A stretch of DNA of 64,000 bases from JBATTK01 sp049670505. GTDB taxonomy: Bacteria > Bacteroidota > Bacteroidia > Flavobacteriales > Flavobacteriaceae. The notes beneath the pieces were generated by a model. The model was not told the DNA's origin. It did no database searches and worked only from the letters and a program-made list of their open reading frames with translations. The stretch covers positions 41,806 to 105,805 of the forward strand of contig JBATTK010000154.1 of the NCBI GenBank assembly GCA_049670505.1, read 5' to 3'. The position numbers and the translations under genes are program-made. This document shows positions 44,479 through 54,193 of this stretch, in pieces; the first letter of the stretch is position 1, and the number at the start of each line of letters is the position of its first letter.

Positions 44479-45519
44479 CTAGGGTGCCGGATTGGGAATT
44501 TCATGGTGTATGGCTTCAATTCCCTGCAGTACATCATCGCTTAGTTTTACATTGATACTACCAATGTTTTCCGTTAGTTGCTTTATACCGGTAGCACCAA
44601 TGATAGTGCTTTTCACAAAAGGTCGTGTATTCACAAAAGCCAATGCCATCTGGGCCAAGGACAAATCATTTGCTTGGGCCAATTCATAATATTTTTGGGT
44701 TGCCTTTATAGCATTTTCGTTGCTATACCGTTTATAATGGGGAAACAGGGTAATCCGGGCGTTTTCCGGATTCCTTCCCCCCAGATACTTTCCGCTAAGC
44801 ACTCCAAAACCCATAGGGGAGTAGGGAATTAAGCCAATATTTTCGCGGATGCAAATTTCTGTAAGTCCCACTTCAAATGTGCGGTTCAATAAGTTATATG
44901 GATTTTGGATGGTGACCATTCTGGGTAAACTCGCATGGACTTTACTTTCCTCCAAAAAACGCATCGTACCCCAAGGTGTTTCATTGGAAAGGCCAACATG
45001 CCTTATTTTTCCTTCTTGGATCAAATCCCTAAGGGTTTCCAATACCTGATGTATATTATCCTTCCAATGATCCGAAACATCGTGCTTATAACCCCGTTGT
45101 CCAAAATAATTGGTTGCGCGTTCCGGCCAATGCAATTGGTAAAGATCTATATAATCTGTCTGTAATCGCCGTAAACTCCCTTCCACAGCTTCTATAATAG
45201 ATTCTTTACTAAAGCTCGTGGCCCTCATGAACTTTGCAAACTCTGCCTTTCTCGCCATCTTGGACGCTAGAATAACTTTATCCCTATTACCTGTTTTCTT
45301 GAACCAGTTTCCAATAATTTCCTCAGTCTTTGCATACAATTCCTTCTTGGCAGGCACTGGATATAGCTCGGCGGTATCAAAAAAATTAACTCCTTGGTCA
45401 AGTGCATAATCCATTTGTTCATGACCTTCTTCCTCCGTATTCTGTCTCCCCCAAGTCATGGTGCCCAGACATATTTTACTTACTTCAAGATTGGTGTGGG
45501 GCAGTGTAGTATATTCCAT
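44479..45519 (-). CDS. Aldo/keto reductase (Tas-like)
   Basis: 346 residues, NADPH-dependent TIM-barrel reductase. MEYTTLPHTNLEVSKICLGTMTWG starts the fold. The catalytic Asp-Tyr-Lys-His set is visible in NFFDTAELYP, ILASKMAR and LYQLHWPERA. The cofactor tail is KSTIIGATGIKQLTEN. The Tas/AKR sub-family acts on varied carbonyl compounds; the substrate is unknown. It converges with the S33 hydrolase gene, 3 bases between stops. Confidence 0.9.
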   Translation of the reverse strand: MEYTTLPHTNLEVSKICLGTMTWGRQNTEEEGHEQMDYALDQGVNFFDTAELYPVPAKKELYAKTEEIIGNWFKKTGNRDKVILASKMARKAEFAKFMRATSFSKESIIEAVEGSLRRLQTDYIDLYQLHWPERATNYFGQRGYKHDVSDHWKDNIHQVLETLRDLIQEGKIRHVGLSNETPWGTMRFLEESKVHASLPRMVTIQNPYNLLNRTFEVGLTEICIRENIGLIPYSPMGFGVLSGKYLGGRNPENARITLFPHYKRYSNENAIKATQKYYELAQANDLSLAQMALAFVNTRPFVKSTIIGATGIKQLTENIGSINVKLSDDVLQGIEAIHHEIPNPAP

Positions 45520-45578
45520 TTAGCAAAATTCAAATTTTGATTTAAAAATCCAAATTTAAGAATTATCCATGATTTCTT

Positions 45579-45598
45579 AGAGACTGTTTTGAAACATG
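45579..45598. repeat. Solo MITE end matching the element at 25956
   Basis: AGAGACTGTTTTGAAACATG shares its first 16 bases with both ends of the 25956 element, and is preceded by TT as TTAGAGACTG. No opposite end is found nearby, so this is a broken copy. It sits in the 117-base gap between xth and the reductase gene. Confidence 0.65.
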
Positions 45599-45636
45599 TT
45601 CAACGATTAAATTTTCTTGGGCAACTATATATAATT

Positions 45637-46398
45637 TTACGCCAATTCTACTAAAATAGGGCAATGATCGCTATGTTTGGCCTCGGAAAGGATGACCGAC
45701 CGTTTTAATCTATTTTCCAGGGCATGGCTTACCATGGCATAATCCAAACGCCAGCCTTTATTATTGGAACGGGCGTTGGCCCGATAGCTCCACCAGGTAT
45801 AATTATGTGGTTCTTTGTTAAAATGTCTAAAACTGTCTATAAACCCGCCATCCATAAAATTCCCGATCCATTCCCGTTCCACCGGCAGAAATCCCGATAC
45901 GTTCTTGTTCCTTACCGGATCGTGGATGTCAATAGCCTGATGACAGATATTGTAATCTCCACAAACTATTAAATTGGGACGCTCTTCTTTAAGAGCATTG
46001 GCATAGGTGCGGAAGTCCGCCATATACTTAAGTTTAAACTCCAACCTATCTAAATTGGTCCCTGAAGGAAGGTACATACTCATAACGGAAACCCCATTAA
46101 AATCGGCCCTCAGATTTCTTCCCTCAAAATCCATGTATTCGATTCCAGTACCATATTCCACGTGCTCCGGTTTTTGTTTGGATAGAATGGCAACACCGCT
46201 ATACCCTTTTTTTTGTGCACTGTACCAATAATTAAATGGATACCCCGCCGCTTCAAACACCGCTAGGTCCAACTGATCCATGTTCGCCTTTATTTCCTGC
46301 AAGCATATCACATCTGGATCAACACTTTGTAACCACTCCAAAAACCCCTTGTTTAGGGCTGCTCTGATTCCATTCACATTATAGGAGGCAATTTTCAT
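45637..46398 (-). CDS. xth: Exodeoxyribonuclease III
   Basis: AP endonuclease and 3' exonuclease for base excision repair; 253 residues. MKIASYNVNGIRAALNKGF starts the fold, Glu35 is the metal ligand (CLQEIKANM), then IVCGDYNICHQAIDIHDP, WWSYRANARSNNKGWRLDY and the terminal His in KHSDHCPILVEL. Complete. Confidence 0.95.
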   Translation of the reverse strand: MKIASYNVNGIRAALNKGFLEWLQSVDPDVICLQEIKANMDQLDLAVFEAAGYPFNYWYSAQKKGYSGVAILSKQKPEHVEYGTGIEYMDFEGRNLRADFNGVSVMSMYLPSGTNLDRLEFKLKYMADFRTYANALKEERPNLIVCGDYNICHQAIDIHDPVRNKNVSGFLPVEREWIGNFMDGGFIDSFRHFNKEPHNYTWWSYRANARSNNKGWRLDYAMVSHALENRLKRSVILSEAKHSDHCPILVELA

Positions 46399-46527
46399 CT
46401 ACTTTTTTTAAGGAGACTAAAAGTAATAAAAACGTTAGGAATCCCAACATCAAAATAACATAAATAACAGGCATGACAAATTTTGGAACGGGATTTGATT
46501 CAAGAACATTGTTAAGAAACAAATACC

Positions 46528-47052
46528 ATGAAAAAATTATACGTATCCCTGCTATTTGTCTTGGTCACAAATTTCGGTTTTGCACAGGCCTATCCAAGAT
46601 TCAACAACAATCATGAGGTGAAATTTAATGCTGGACTTTTTTTGGCGACAACCGCCTTGGAAGGTTCCTATGAATATTTTTTAAACGAGGATACCAGTAT
46701 TGGGGGTACCGTTTATTTTGATAATGATGCATTGGATTACAATGGTGATTTTGGGATAGGCCCCAACTTTAGGGCCTATTTTGGTTATGGCCCTAGAAGT
46801 GGTTTTTTTGCGGAGGCCTTTGGTCTTTACTATACAGGGGAAGAGGATGCCGAAAACAGTGATAATTTCGGCAATAGAAATAATACATATAACACATTGG
46901 CCCTAGGATTAGGGCTGGGAAATAAATGGGTGACCCGGAGCGAAAAATTCACCTTGGAAATCAATGGAGGTTTTGGGCGCAATGTTAATCCCGAGGATTT
47001 TCAGGATTCCTTTATGTACCGGATCGGTCTCTCCGTTGGTTTTCGGTTTTAA
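46528..47052 (+). CDS. Small outer membrane beta-barrel protein
   Basis: 174 residues with a signal peptide (MKKLYVSLLFVLVTNFGFAQ) and about eight amphipathic strands ending in the aromatic FRF. It resembles OmpW/DUF3575-type barrels. It is 30 bases upstream of a TonB receptor gene on the same strand and probably shares its transcript; a role next to that receptor is inferred from position only. Confidence 0.75.
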   Translation: MKKLYVSLLFVLVTNFGFAQAYPRFNNNHEVKFNAGLFLATTALEGSYEYFLNEDTSIGGTVYFDNDALDYNGDFGIGPNFRAYFGYGPRSGFFAEAFGLYYTGEEDAENSDNFGNRNNTYNTLALGLGLGNKWVTRSEKFTLEINGGFGRNVNPEDFQDSFMYRIGLSVGFRF

Positions 47053-47082
47053 TACCTATTTTTAGGGTCTGAACCATTTTTA

Positions 47083-49161
47083 ATGAAGCCCTTTTTTTTC
47101 CTTTTTATTTCCTTTACCGTACTATCCGTATCCATTGCACAAGAGAAAAAAAACGATAGTATTACCCAATTGGAAGAGGTTATTTTGCTAGATGCCGCCA
47201 AAAACTTGGATGCTACAGGAATAACCCCTTCCGAACGTATAGGACCGACTACCTTTCAAAATTACAGTCCTATTGACATGGTAGCTGCCATCAATCAGAT
47301 TTCGGGAGTATACATATTGTCCGGAGCATTGAATACCAATAGGATTACAATTCGTGGAGTGGGGGCGCGCACGCCCTTTGGCACAGATAAGTTACGTCTT
47401 TATTATAACGGAATTCCCGTGACCAATGGCACTGGATCTTCTACCATAGAGGCCTTTGACCTAGAAAATCTGAATAGTATAGAAGTAGTCAAAGGACCCA
47501 AGGGCAGTGCTTACGGTGCTAATTTGGGCGGAGCAATTTTATTGCGGTCCAATACCGCCAATACGGACTCCAATAGCTTTACAAACAATTTTACGCTAGG
47601 TTCCTATAACCTTATCAAGGACAACCTTAGTTTTAAACACAAGGACGCCAAACTCTCCCTAGCACTGCAATACAATCATTTGGAGACTGATGGTTATCGG
47701 GAAAACAATCGTTTTGAGCGCGACGGAATCCTATTAAGTACCTCCTATCGGTTCAATGCTAAAAATGAAATAAGCTTTTTATTGAATTACATTGATTATA
47801 CAGCGCAAATTCCGAGCACCTTAAGCCAAACCTCTTTTGACGAGAATCCCAGACAAGCCGCGGCCAATTGGCTGGCCGCGCAGGGTTTTGAAACAAATAA
47901 GTACACCCTATTGGGTCTGTCCTATTCTTACAAGTTTAGCGACCGCTTCAAAAATACGACCAGTTTATTCTATACCTACTTGGACCATTATGAGCCAAGA
48001 CCCTTTAATATCTTGGATGAGTTTACTAACGGATATGGCTTTAGGACACAATTTTCGGGAGACTTTAGTTTTATACGTAAGGCAGCGGCATATACTTTTG
48101 GTGCAGAATTGTATACCGATGAATACAATTGGGGTACTTTTGAAAACCTATTCAGCGAAAATAATGGCAATGGTAGCCTGCAGGGCGACCGGATAAGTGA
48201 TAACAAGGAATTTCGAAGACAGTTCAATGCGTTTGGCACTATCACAATTCCGCTAACGGAATCTTTTATGGCGCAAGTAGGTCTGAACATTAATAAAACC
48301 CATTATGATTTTAGGGACCTCTTCAATACCGGGGCCAATAACCGAAATGCCATACGGAGCTTTGATGCGATACTTTTACCAAGTTTTACCCTAAACTATA
48401 GTTTTTCCAAAGCACTTAGCCTATATGCCAATATTAGTCGCGGTTTCTCCAACCCTAGTTTAGAAGAGACCTTGACCCCGGACGGGGTCATTAATCCGGA
48501 TATTGAACAAGAAATAGGCATCAATTACGAATTGGGCACCAAGCTGTTATTGATGGATAAAAAATTAAACCTTGCCATTACCATGTATCAAATGGATATT
48601 AAAAACCTTCTTGTAGCCCAACGCGTGGGCGAAGATCAGTTCATTGGAAAAAATGCGGGCAGTACCAGACATCAGGGATTGGAGCTCTCTGCAACATATG
48701 ACATCTTCCTGTCTCCAAACCTACGTATGGGGCCATTTGTAAACTATACTTTTAACGACCACAGTTTTGTGAATTTTGTCGATGACGATGAGGATTTCTC
48801 CGGTAATCCCTTAACCGGTGTTCCAAAACATCGCATAAACTCTGGCATACAATTACAGCACTCCAAAGGGTTTTATTGGAATACCACCCATCAATTTGTA
48901 GATGAAATTCCCCTTACGGATGCCAACACGCTTTCCAGTGAAGCGTTTACCCTATTCAACACTCGGATAGGCGGCGAAAAGCAACTCTCCGAAAAATTTA
49001 TGCTAGGTTTGGATTTTGGGATAAACAACCTGTTCAATATAAGATACGCACAATCGGTATTGATCAACGCCGTTGGGTTTGGAGGTGCCGAGCCTCGTTA
49101 TTTTTATCCGGGAAATGCCAGGAATTATTATGGCAGTTTACGGTTAAAATATCAACTTTAG
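47083..49161 (+). CDS. TonB-dependent receptor (FecA-like, no N-terminal extension)
   Basis: 692 residues. Signal peptide, TonB-box-like QLEEVILLD, plug with GVGARTPFGTDKLRLYYNGI and SIEVVKGPKGSAYGANLGGA, then a barrel ending in RLKYQL. Its short N-terminus lacks a CarboxypepD-like domain, unlike the receptors at 2054 and 30864. This architecture is usual for iron-chelate and other small-ligand receptors. The stop overlaps the convergent glycyl-tRNA synthetase gene by 4 bases. Confidence 0.9.
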   Translation: MKPFFFLFISFTVLSVSIAQEKKNDSITQLEEVILLDAAKNLDATGITPSERIGPTTFQNYSPIDMVAAINQISGVYILSGALNTNRITIRGVGARTPFGTDKLRLYYNGIPVTNGTGSSTIEAFDLENLNSIEVVKGPKGSAYGANLGGAILLRSNTANTDSNSFTNNFTLGSYNLIKDNLSFKHKDAKLSLALQYNHLETDGYRENNRFERDGILLSTSYRFNAKNEISFLLNYIDYTAQIPSTLSQTSFDENPRQAAANWLAAQGFETNKYTLLGLSYSYKFSDRFKNTTSLFYTYLDHYEPRPFNILDEFTNGYGFRTQFSGDFSFIRKAAAYTFGAELYTDEYNWGTFENLFSENNGNGSLQGDRISDNKEFRRQFNAFGTITIPLTESFMAQVGLNINKTHYDFRDLFNTGANNRNAIRSFDAILLPSFTLNYSFSKALSLYANISRGFSNPSLEETLTPDGVINPDIEQEIGINYELGTKLLLMDKKLNLAITMYQMDIKNLLVAQRVGEDQFIGKNAGSTRHQGLELSATYDIFLSPNLRMGPFVNYTFNDHSFVNFVDDDEDFSGNPLTGVPKHRINSGIQLQHSKGFYWNTTHQFVDEIPLTDANTLSSEAFTLFNTRIGGEKQLSEKFMLGLDFGINNLFNIRYAQSVLINAVGFGGAEPRYFYPGNARNYYGSLRLKYQL

Positions 49162-50708
49162 ACCTCCTCCAGTTTTTGCAGCCAATTTTTCATTGCTACC
49201 TCTTGGGCTATGATATCCTTTATGTCACTTATTCCTATCCGTTGCTGTTCCATGGTATCCCTATGGCGAATGGTCACTGTTCTATCTTCCAAAGTCTGGT
49301 GGTCTACCGTAATACAAAAAGGGGTTCCCACGGCATCCTGTCTTCTATACCGGCGGCCTACGGCATCTTTTTCATCATAGGCGACATTAAAATGCCATTT
49401 AAGGTCTGTAATGATTTCTTGGGCTATCTCCGGAAGACCATCCTTTTTTACCAAAGGCAATACAGCGGCTTTTATAGGCGCTAAAACAGCAGGTAGCTTA
49501 AGTACGGTCCTAAGGGTGCCATTTTCCAATTCCTCTTCTCGTAAGGCGTTGGAAAATACTGCCAAAAACATACGGTCTAGTCCAATGGAAGTCTCTACAA
49601 CATAGGGCACATAACTTTCGTTAAGTTCAGGGTCAAAGTATTGAAGCTTCTTGCCCGAGTATTTTTCGTGTTGCGCCAGATCAAAATCCGTTCTGGAATG
49701 AATACCTTCAAGTTCCTTGAAACCGAAGGGAAATTTAAATTCTATGTCCGCCGCAGCATCTGCATAATGCGCCAATTTTTCGTGATCATGGAAACGATAG
49801 TTCGCTTCTCCCATTCCAAGGGATAAATGCCATTTTAATCGGTTCTCCTTCCACTTTTCGTACCATTCCATCTGTGTCCCCGGACGGATAAAAAACTGCA
49901 TTTCCATCTGCTCGAACTCACGTTGACGAAAAATAAACTGCCGTGCCACGATTTCGTTGCGGAAAGCCTTACCCACCTGTGCGATTCCAAATGGGATTTT
50001 CATACGTCCGGTCTTTTGTACGTTAAGGAAGTTTACAAAAATACCCTGTGCGGTCTCCGGACGCAGATATAAGTCCATGGCGCTATCGGCGGAAGCACCC
50101 AGTTTGGTGCCGAACATTAAGTTGAACTGTTTTACATCGGTCCAATTTTTAGAGCCAGATACCGGACAGCCAATCTCCAATTCTTCGATCAATTTTTTTA
50201 CATCGGCCAAATCCTCGTTCTCCAAGGATTTCCCCATACGTTTTAGGATGGCAGTAGTTTTCTCCTGATAGCCCAACACCCGTTGGTTAGTGGCCAAGAA
50301 CTGTTCCTTGTCAAAAGTATCCCCAAAACGCTTTGCCGCCTTGATAACTTCCTTTTCGATTTTAGCTTCAATCTTGGCCACATGATCCTCGATCAAAACA
50401 TCTGCACGATATCTTTTTTTAGAATCTTTGTTATCTATTAATGGATCATTAAAGGCATCAACATGTCCGGAGGCTTTCCAAGTAGTGGGGTGCATAAATA
50501 TGGCGGCATCTATACCAACGATGTTCCCGTTCATCTGAACCATGGCCTTCCACCAATATTCCCTAATGTTCTTTTTTAGCTCGGCACCGTTCTGCGCATA
50601 ATCATATACTGCACTTAATCCATCATAAATTTCACTGGACTGGAACACATACCCATATTCCTTGGCATGGGATATTACCTTCTTAAACTTATCTTCTTGA
50701 TTTGCCAT
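49158..50708 (-). CDS. glyS: Glycine-tRNA ligase (single-chain type)
   Basis: Charges tRNA-Gly; class II synthetase of 516 residues, alpha2 type as in Archaea and many Bacteroidota, not the alpha/beta tetramer. Motif regions seen: MDLYLRPETAQGIFVNF, FGIAQVGKAFRNEIVARQFIFRQREFEQMEMQFF in part, VETSIGLDRMF (motif 3), and the anticodon-binding domain from about 400 (VLAPIKAAVLPLVKKD). Complete. Confidence 0.95.
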   Translation of the reverse strand: MANQEDKFKKVISHAKEYGYVFQSSEIYDGLSAVYDYAQNGAELKKNIREYWWKAMVQMNGNIVGIDAAIFMHPTTWKASGHVDAFNDPLIDNKDSKKRYRADVLIEDHVAKIEAKIEKEVIKAAKRFGDTFDKEQFLATNQRVLGYQEKTTAILKRMGKSLENEDLADVKKLIEELEIGCPVSGSKNWTDVKQFNLMFGTKLGASADSAMDLYLRPETAQGIFVNFLNVQKTGRMKIPFGIAQVGKAFRNEIVARQFIFRQREFEQMEMQFFIRPGTQMEWYEKWKENRLKWHLSLGMGEANYRFHDHEKLAHYADAAADIEFKFPFGFKELEGIHSRTDFDLAQHEKYSGKKLQYFDPELNESYVPYVVETSIGLDRMFLAVFSNALREEELENGTLRTVLKLPAVLAPIKAAVLPLVKKDGLPEIAQEIITDLKWHFNVAYDEKDAVGRRYRRQDAVGTPFCITVDHQTLEDRTVTIRHRDTMEQQRIGISDIKDIIAQEVAMKNWLQKLEEV

Positions 50709-50745
50709 TGGGCAAAAATAGAATTTTACCCCAAAATGAAGTAAT

Positions 50746-51642
50746 TTATTTCAATTGAAATTCAGAAGAGGCAAGTAATTTCTCATCTTCAAAAACATTG
50801 AGGGTATAAGTACCTTCGGGCAATGAACCGGAGGGCACGGTAATTACATCACAAACACTGACTTCTTCCCCCATAAAAATAAGCTCTACCCTTTTACTAT
50901 AGATATTGCCGTTCACGGAAATGGTATTGGCATTATCCTCTATAATTTCCTTGTTCGGACCCAAAAACTGAAAGTAAAGTACCCTTTCCTCGCTTCTGGA
51001 ATTGGGATTCCCTATTATCGTGACACATCCACGAAGTTTCTCAATGGTAGATGCTTTGTTCGTCTTTATAGGCTTATCACTACGCAATCTAAAGCCACTA
51101 CCTTCTGAATTTTGCAATTTAAGGTAGTTCTTGGTTTTTAATTCATTGCTAAGCTCACGGTTTTTTCTCCGCAACAAGGCCTCTGCCTCTGCCAAGGAAC
51201 TACTTTTACCCCTGAGCTCATCAATTTTTTTATTGGTTTCCTCATACTTGTCCGAAAGGAGCATGTTATTATACTTCAAGAAATTATTCTTTAATTTAAG
51301 GCTATCGTGCCTGGACTCCAATTGTCGTAGTTCGCTCTTGTATTCCCTAAGTTTTTCAACGGTAAAGTTTAATCTCCCGACCGAGTCCAAAAGTTGCTGT
51401 ACACGATATCTGGAATCTTGTAATTCTATTTCATTTACCTCGTTAAGTGCAGAAAGACGGTCTACCTCGGTTTTCATCAATGTAAGATCCTTTACCAACA
51501 GCCCCTTTTCTTCCTCCAGAAAGTCAATTCGCGTTGAGGATTGCGCATAGCTATAGTAGAAGGCTATTAATATACCTAAGATTACAGCAACCAAAGCAGC
51601 AAGAATTATCTTATAGTTGAATTTGTTATCTTGAACGTCCAT
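50746..51642 (-). CDS. Membrane-anchored coiled-coil protein
   Basis: 298 residues. One membrane helix (about 11-31) is followed by a long coiled coil (about 36-180, with heptads such as LLVKDLTLMKTEVDRLSAL). A compact C-terminal beta domain follows (about 205-298, GCVTIIGNPNSRSEERVLYFQF, EGTYTLNVFEDEKLL), probably in the periplasm. The role is unknown; the shape resembles envelope spacers or cell-division accessory proteins. It is 37 bases upstream of glyS on the same strand and divergent from comF. Confidence 0.8.
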   Translation of the reverse strand: MDVQDNKFNYKIILAALVAVILGILIAFYYSYAQSSTRIDFLEEEKGLLVKDLTLMKTEVDRLSALNEVNEIELQDSRYRVQQLLDSVGRLNFTVEKLREYKSELRQLESRHDSLKLKNNFLKYNNMLLSDKYEETNKKIDELRGKSSSLAEAEALLRRKNRELSNELKTKNYLKLQNSEGSGFRLRSDKPIKTNKASTIEKLRGCVTIIGNPNSRSEERVLYFQFLGPNKEIIEDNANTISVNGNIYSKRVELIFMGEEVSVCDVITVPSGSLPEGTYTLNVFEDEKLLASSEFQLK

Positions 51643-51680
51643 TCAGTAAGGCTAAACTAAGTAGGTTATAATATAAAGAT

Positions 51681-52385
51681 TTGTTCTATTCCAAGCTCTC
51701 AAATATACTAAATGATATCAACACAATCCTACTACCCAAGGTATGTTTTGGATGTAATGCACTGTTGCATAGAGGTGAACGATTATTATGCACAGTTTGT
51801 CGAAATCAGTTGCCACTCACCGAGTACAATTTCATCGATGAAAACCCCGTTGACCATATTTTTTACGGTAGAGTTGCCATAAAAAAGGCAAATTCTTTCT
51901 TATTCTACATCGAAAACGGTATTGTTCAACGCATAATTCACCACTTAAAGTATAAAAACCAACAAGAAATTGGTTCTTTTTTAGGGGATTGGTACGGTCA
52001 GGTATTAAAAGAAGAGAATACATTGGGGCATATTGATCTCATCATACCCGTTCCGCTACATAAGAAGAAATTGAAAAAAAGAGGATATAATCAAGTGGCC
52101 CGATTTGGGGAACGATTGGCGGATCACCTTAATGCAATATATACGGAGGGTATATTGGTAAAGACCAAAAATACAAGGACCCAGACCAGAAAAAACAGGA
52201 TATATAGATGGCAAGGCGATCAAGATCTCTACATCTTGTCGGACCCCCTTTTTTTAAAACACAAAAACGTATTATTGGTAGATGATGTAATTACTACCGG
52301 GGCCACCCTGGAAGCCTGTGCAAAGGTATTACAGAAGGCAGAAGGGGTGAATATATATATTGCCACTATGGCGGTAGTCCCTTAA
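51681..52385 (+). CDS. ComF-family phosphoribosyltransferase-like protein
   Basis: 234 residues, opening with TTG at 51681 (FYSKLSNILNDINTILLPK); an in-frame stop 9 bases upstream and no nearby ATG support this. A zinc-like motif CFGCNALLHRGERLLCTVC is followed by the PRT core (LIIPVPLHKKKLKKRGYNQ) and the PRPP loop VLLVDDVITTGATLEAC. ComF proteins aid DNA uptake in competent bacteria; in Bacteroidota the role is not shown. Confidence 0.9.
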   Translation: MFYSKLSNILNDINTILLPKVCFGCNALLHRGERLLCTVCRNQLPLTEYNFIDENPVDHIFYGRVAIKKANSFLFYIENGIVQRIIHHLKYKNQQEIGSFLGDWYGQVLKEENTLGHIDLIIPVPLHKKKLKKRGYNQVARFGERLADHLNAIYTEGILVKTKNTRTQTRKNRIYRWQGDQDLYILSDPLFLKHKNVLLVDDVITTGATLEACAKVLQKAEGVNIYIATMAVVP

Positions 52386-52573
52386 TTTCACTGTTAAAAA
52401 CGTCCATGTCCCTATATCGGGCTATTAGAACATAGATATAAGGTCTTCCCTTAAAATAAGCTTGGGTATTTGTATTTTAACTTAACCGCCTACCGTTGTC
52501 TTTTAGGATTTTCAATCCCAAAACTTCGGGTGAGTTTCACTAAATTAGCGGTTTCTTTGTTCAAAGACTTTTC

Positions 52574-54193
52574 ATGGTTATGGTCCGACGTATTCTTGGC
52601 TACTTTTTTTTGATATTGATTATTGTCGCTTTTCTACAATGTGCCCGGCGTGGTAGCCCTACCGGTGGACCACAGGACACTACGCCCCCAGAGTTGATAA
52701 AGGCAGAACCCGAGCAAATGACCATTAATTTTGACCAAAAAAAAATAAAGCTATATTTTGATGAGTACGTAAAACTGGAAGATGTTCAAAATCAGCTCAT
52801 AGTCTCCCCTCCTTTAAAATACCCTCCTCAGATAATCCCTCAAGGAGGTGCCAGCAAGTATATTGAAATTACCCTAAAAGATACCCTGAAAGAGAATACC
52901 ACCTATACGTTGAACTTTGGCCAGAGCATTGTGGACAATAACGAAGGAAATCCCAATAGTTTTCTAACCTATGTGTTTTCCACTGGAAGTTATATCGATT
53001 CCTTGACGGTTTCCGGAGTGGTAAAAGATGCCTATGATAAAGAAGCCGGCACTTTTATTAGCGTTATGCTATATGAAATAGATAGTGTGTTCAACGACTC
53101 CACTATTTATAAAATTCCCCCCAATTATATTACTAATACGCTTGATAGTACTACCATTTTTAGATTGAACAACCTTAAGGCCGGTAATTACGCCATGTTT
53201 GCAGTAAAGGATGAAACAAAAAACAATGTTTTTGATCAGAAAACGGATAAAATAGCTTTCTTGCCGGATACTATCTCCATTCCTACGGACTCTATCTATG
53301 TGCTGAATTTATTCAAGGAAATAGGGGATTATAGCGTTGCCGTACCTAGTTTTGAGGCCAAAAACAAAATTATTTTTGGTTATCAGGGAAAAGGTGAAAA
53401 TATAGCTATAGAACCTTTGACCAGCCTGCCCGATACCATTAGGACCATTATTTCCAAAGAACCGGACAAGGACACCTTAAATTACTGGTTTACACCTTTT
53501 GAAACGGATTCTATTGTATTTAAGATTACCAACGAAAAAGAAAGAATAATAGATACTTTTACCGTAAAGACACGTAAAGTAGGCTTGGATTCCTTAAAGC
53601 TGACCCCAAACCAAAGAAGTTCGTTAAGTTTTGAGGAACCTTTTTATATTTCAGCGAATACGCCTATAGCAAAAATCGATACTTCCAAAATAACGTTAAC
53701 GAACAAAGATTCTTTAGCTGTAGGTTTTTTAGCAGTACTGGACAGTACTGAAAATAGATTGAATATTAATTTTGAAGTGGAGCCTAATGAAAGCTATGGC
53801 CTTAGTTTATTTCCCGGCGTTATCGAGGATTTCTTTGAAACCCGTAACGATACGCTGATGTATAGATTAACTACGGGGAGTTATGCGGATTTTGGCAACC
53901 TACGCTTAAATATATCCGGAAATGCGACCTATCCGCTCATTGTTCAGTTAACGGACGAGTCTGGCGAAACCAAGCGAGAAATCTATGCCACCACCCCAAA
54001 GACATTTGAGTTTAATAATCTTCCACCTACAAAATACTTGATCAGGGTAATTTATGACTCCAATGAAAATGGGGAATGGGATACGGGAAGTTATCTTAAC
54101 AAAAAACAAGCGGAAAAAGTAAGTTATTATCCAGAGGTTATAGAGGTGCGCGCCAATTGGGAATTGGAACAAACGTTTATTCTACAAGATTAA
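52574..54193 (+). CDS. Ig-like (Big_5) domain lipoprotein
   Basis: 539 residues. Lipobox AFLQC gives Cys23; just after it lies the family signature RGSPTGGPQDTTPPEL. A bacterial Ig-like Big_5/SbsA domain follows (about 38-140, DEYVKLEDVQNQLIVSPPLK, TTYTLNFGQSIVDNNEGNP), then beta-rich repeats and an end domain with YDSNENGEWDTG. Such proteins are widespread, surface- or periplasm-facing lipoproteins of unknown role. The 188-base upstream gap shows no clear promoter. It overlaps the convergent nitrilase gene by 17 bases. Confidence 0.85.
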   Translation: MVMVRRILGYFFLILIIVAFLQCARRGSPTGGPQDTTPPELIKAEPEQMTINFDQKKIKLYFDEYVKLEDVQNQLIVSPPLKYPPQIIPQGGASKYIEITLKDTLKENTTYTLNFGQSIVDNNEGNPNSFLTYVFSTGSYIDSLTVSGVVKDAYDKEAGTFISVMLYEIDSVFNDSTIYKIPPNYITNTLDSTTIFRLNNLKAGNYAMFAVKDETKNNVFDQKTDKIAFLPDTISIPTDSIYVLNLFKEIGDYSVAVPSFEAKNKIIFGYQGKGENIAIEPLTSLPDTIRTIISKEPDKDTLNYWFTPFETDSIVFKITNEKERIIDTFTVKTRKVGLDSLKLTPNQRSSLSFEEPFYISANTPIAKIDTSKITLTNKDSLAVGFLAVLDSTENRLNINFEVEPNESYGLSLFPGVIEDFFETRNDTLMYRLTTGSYADFGNLRLNISGNATYPLIVQLTDESGETKREIYATTPKTFEFNNLPPTKYLIRVIYDSNENGEWDTGSYLNKKQAEKVSYYPEVIEVRANWELEQTFILQD

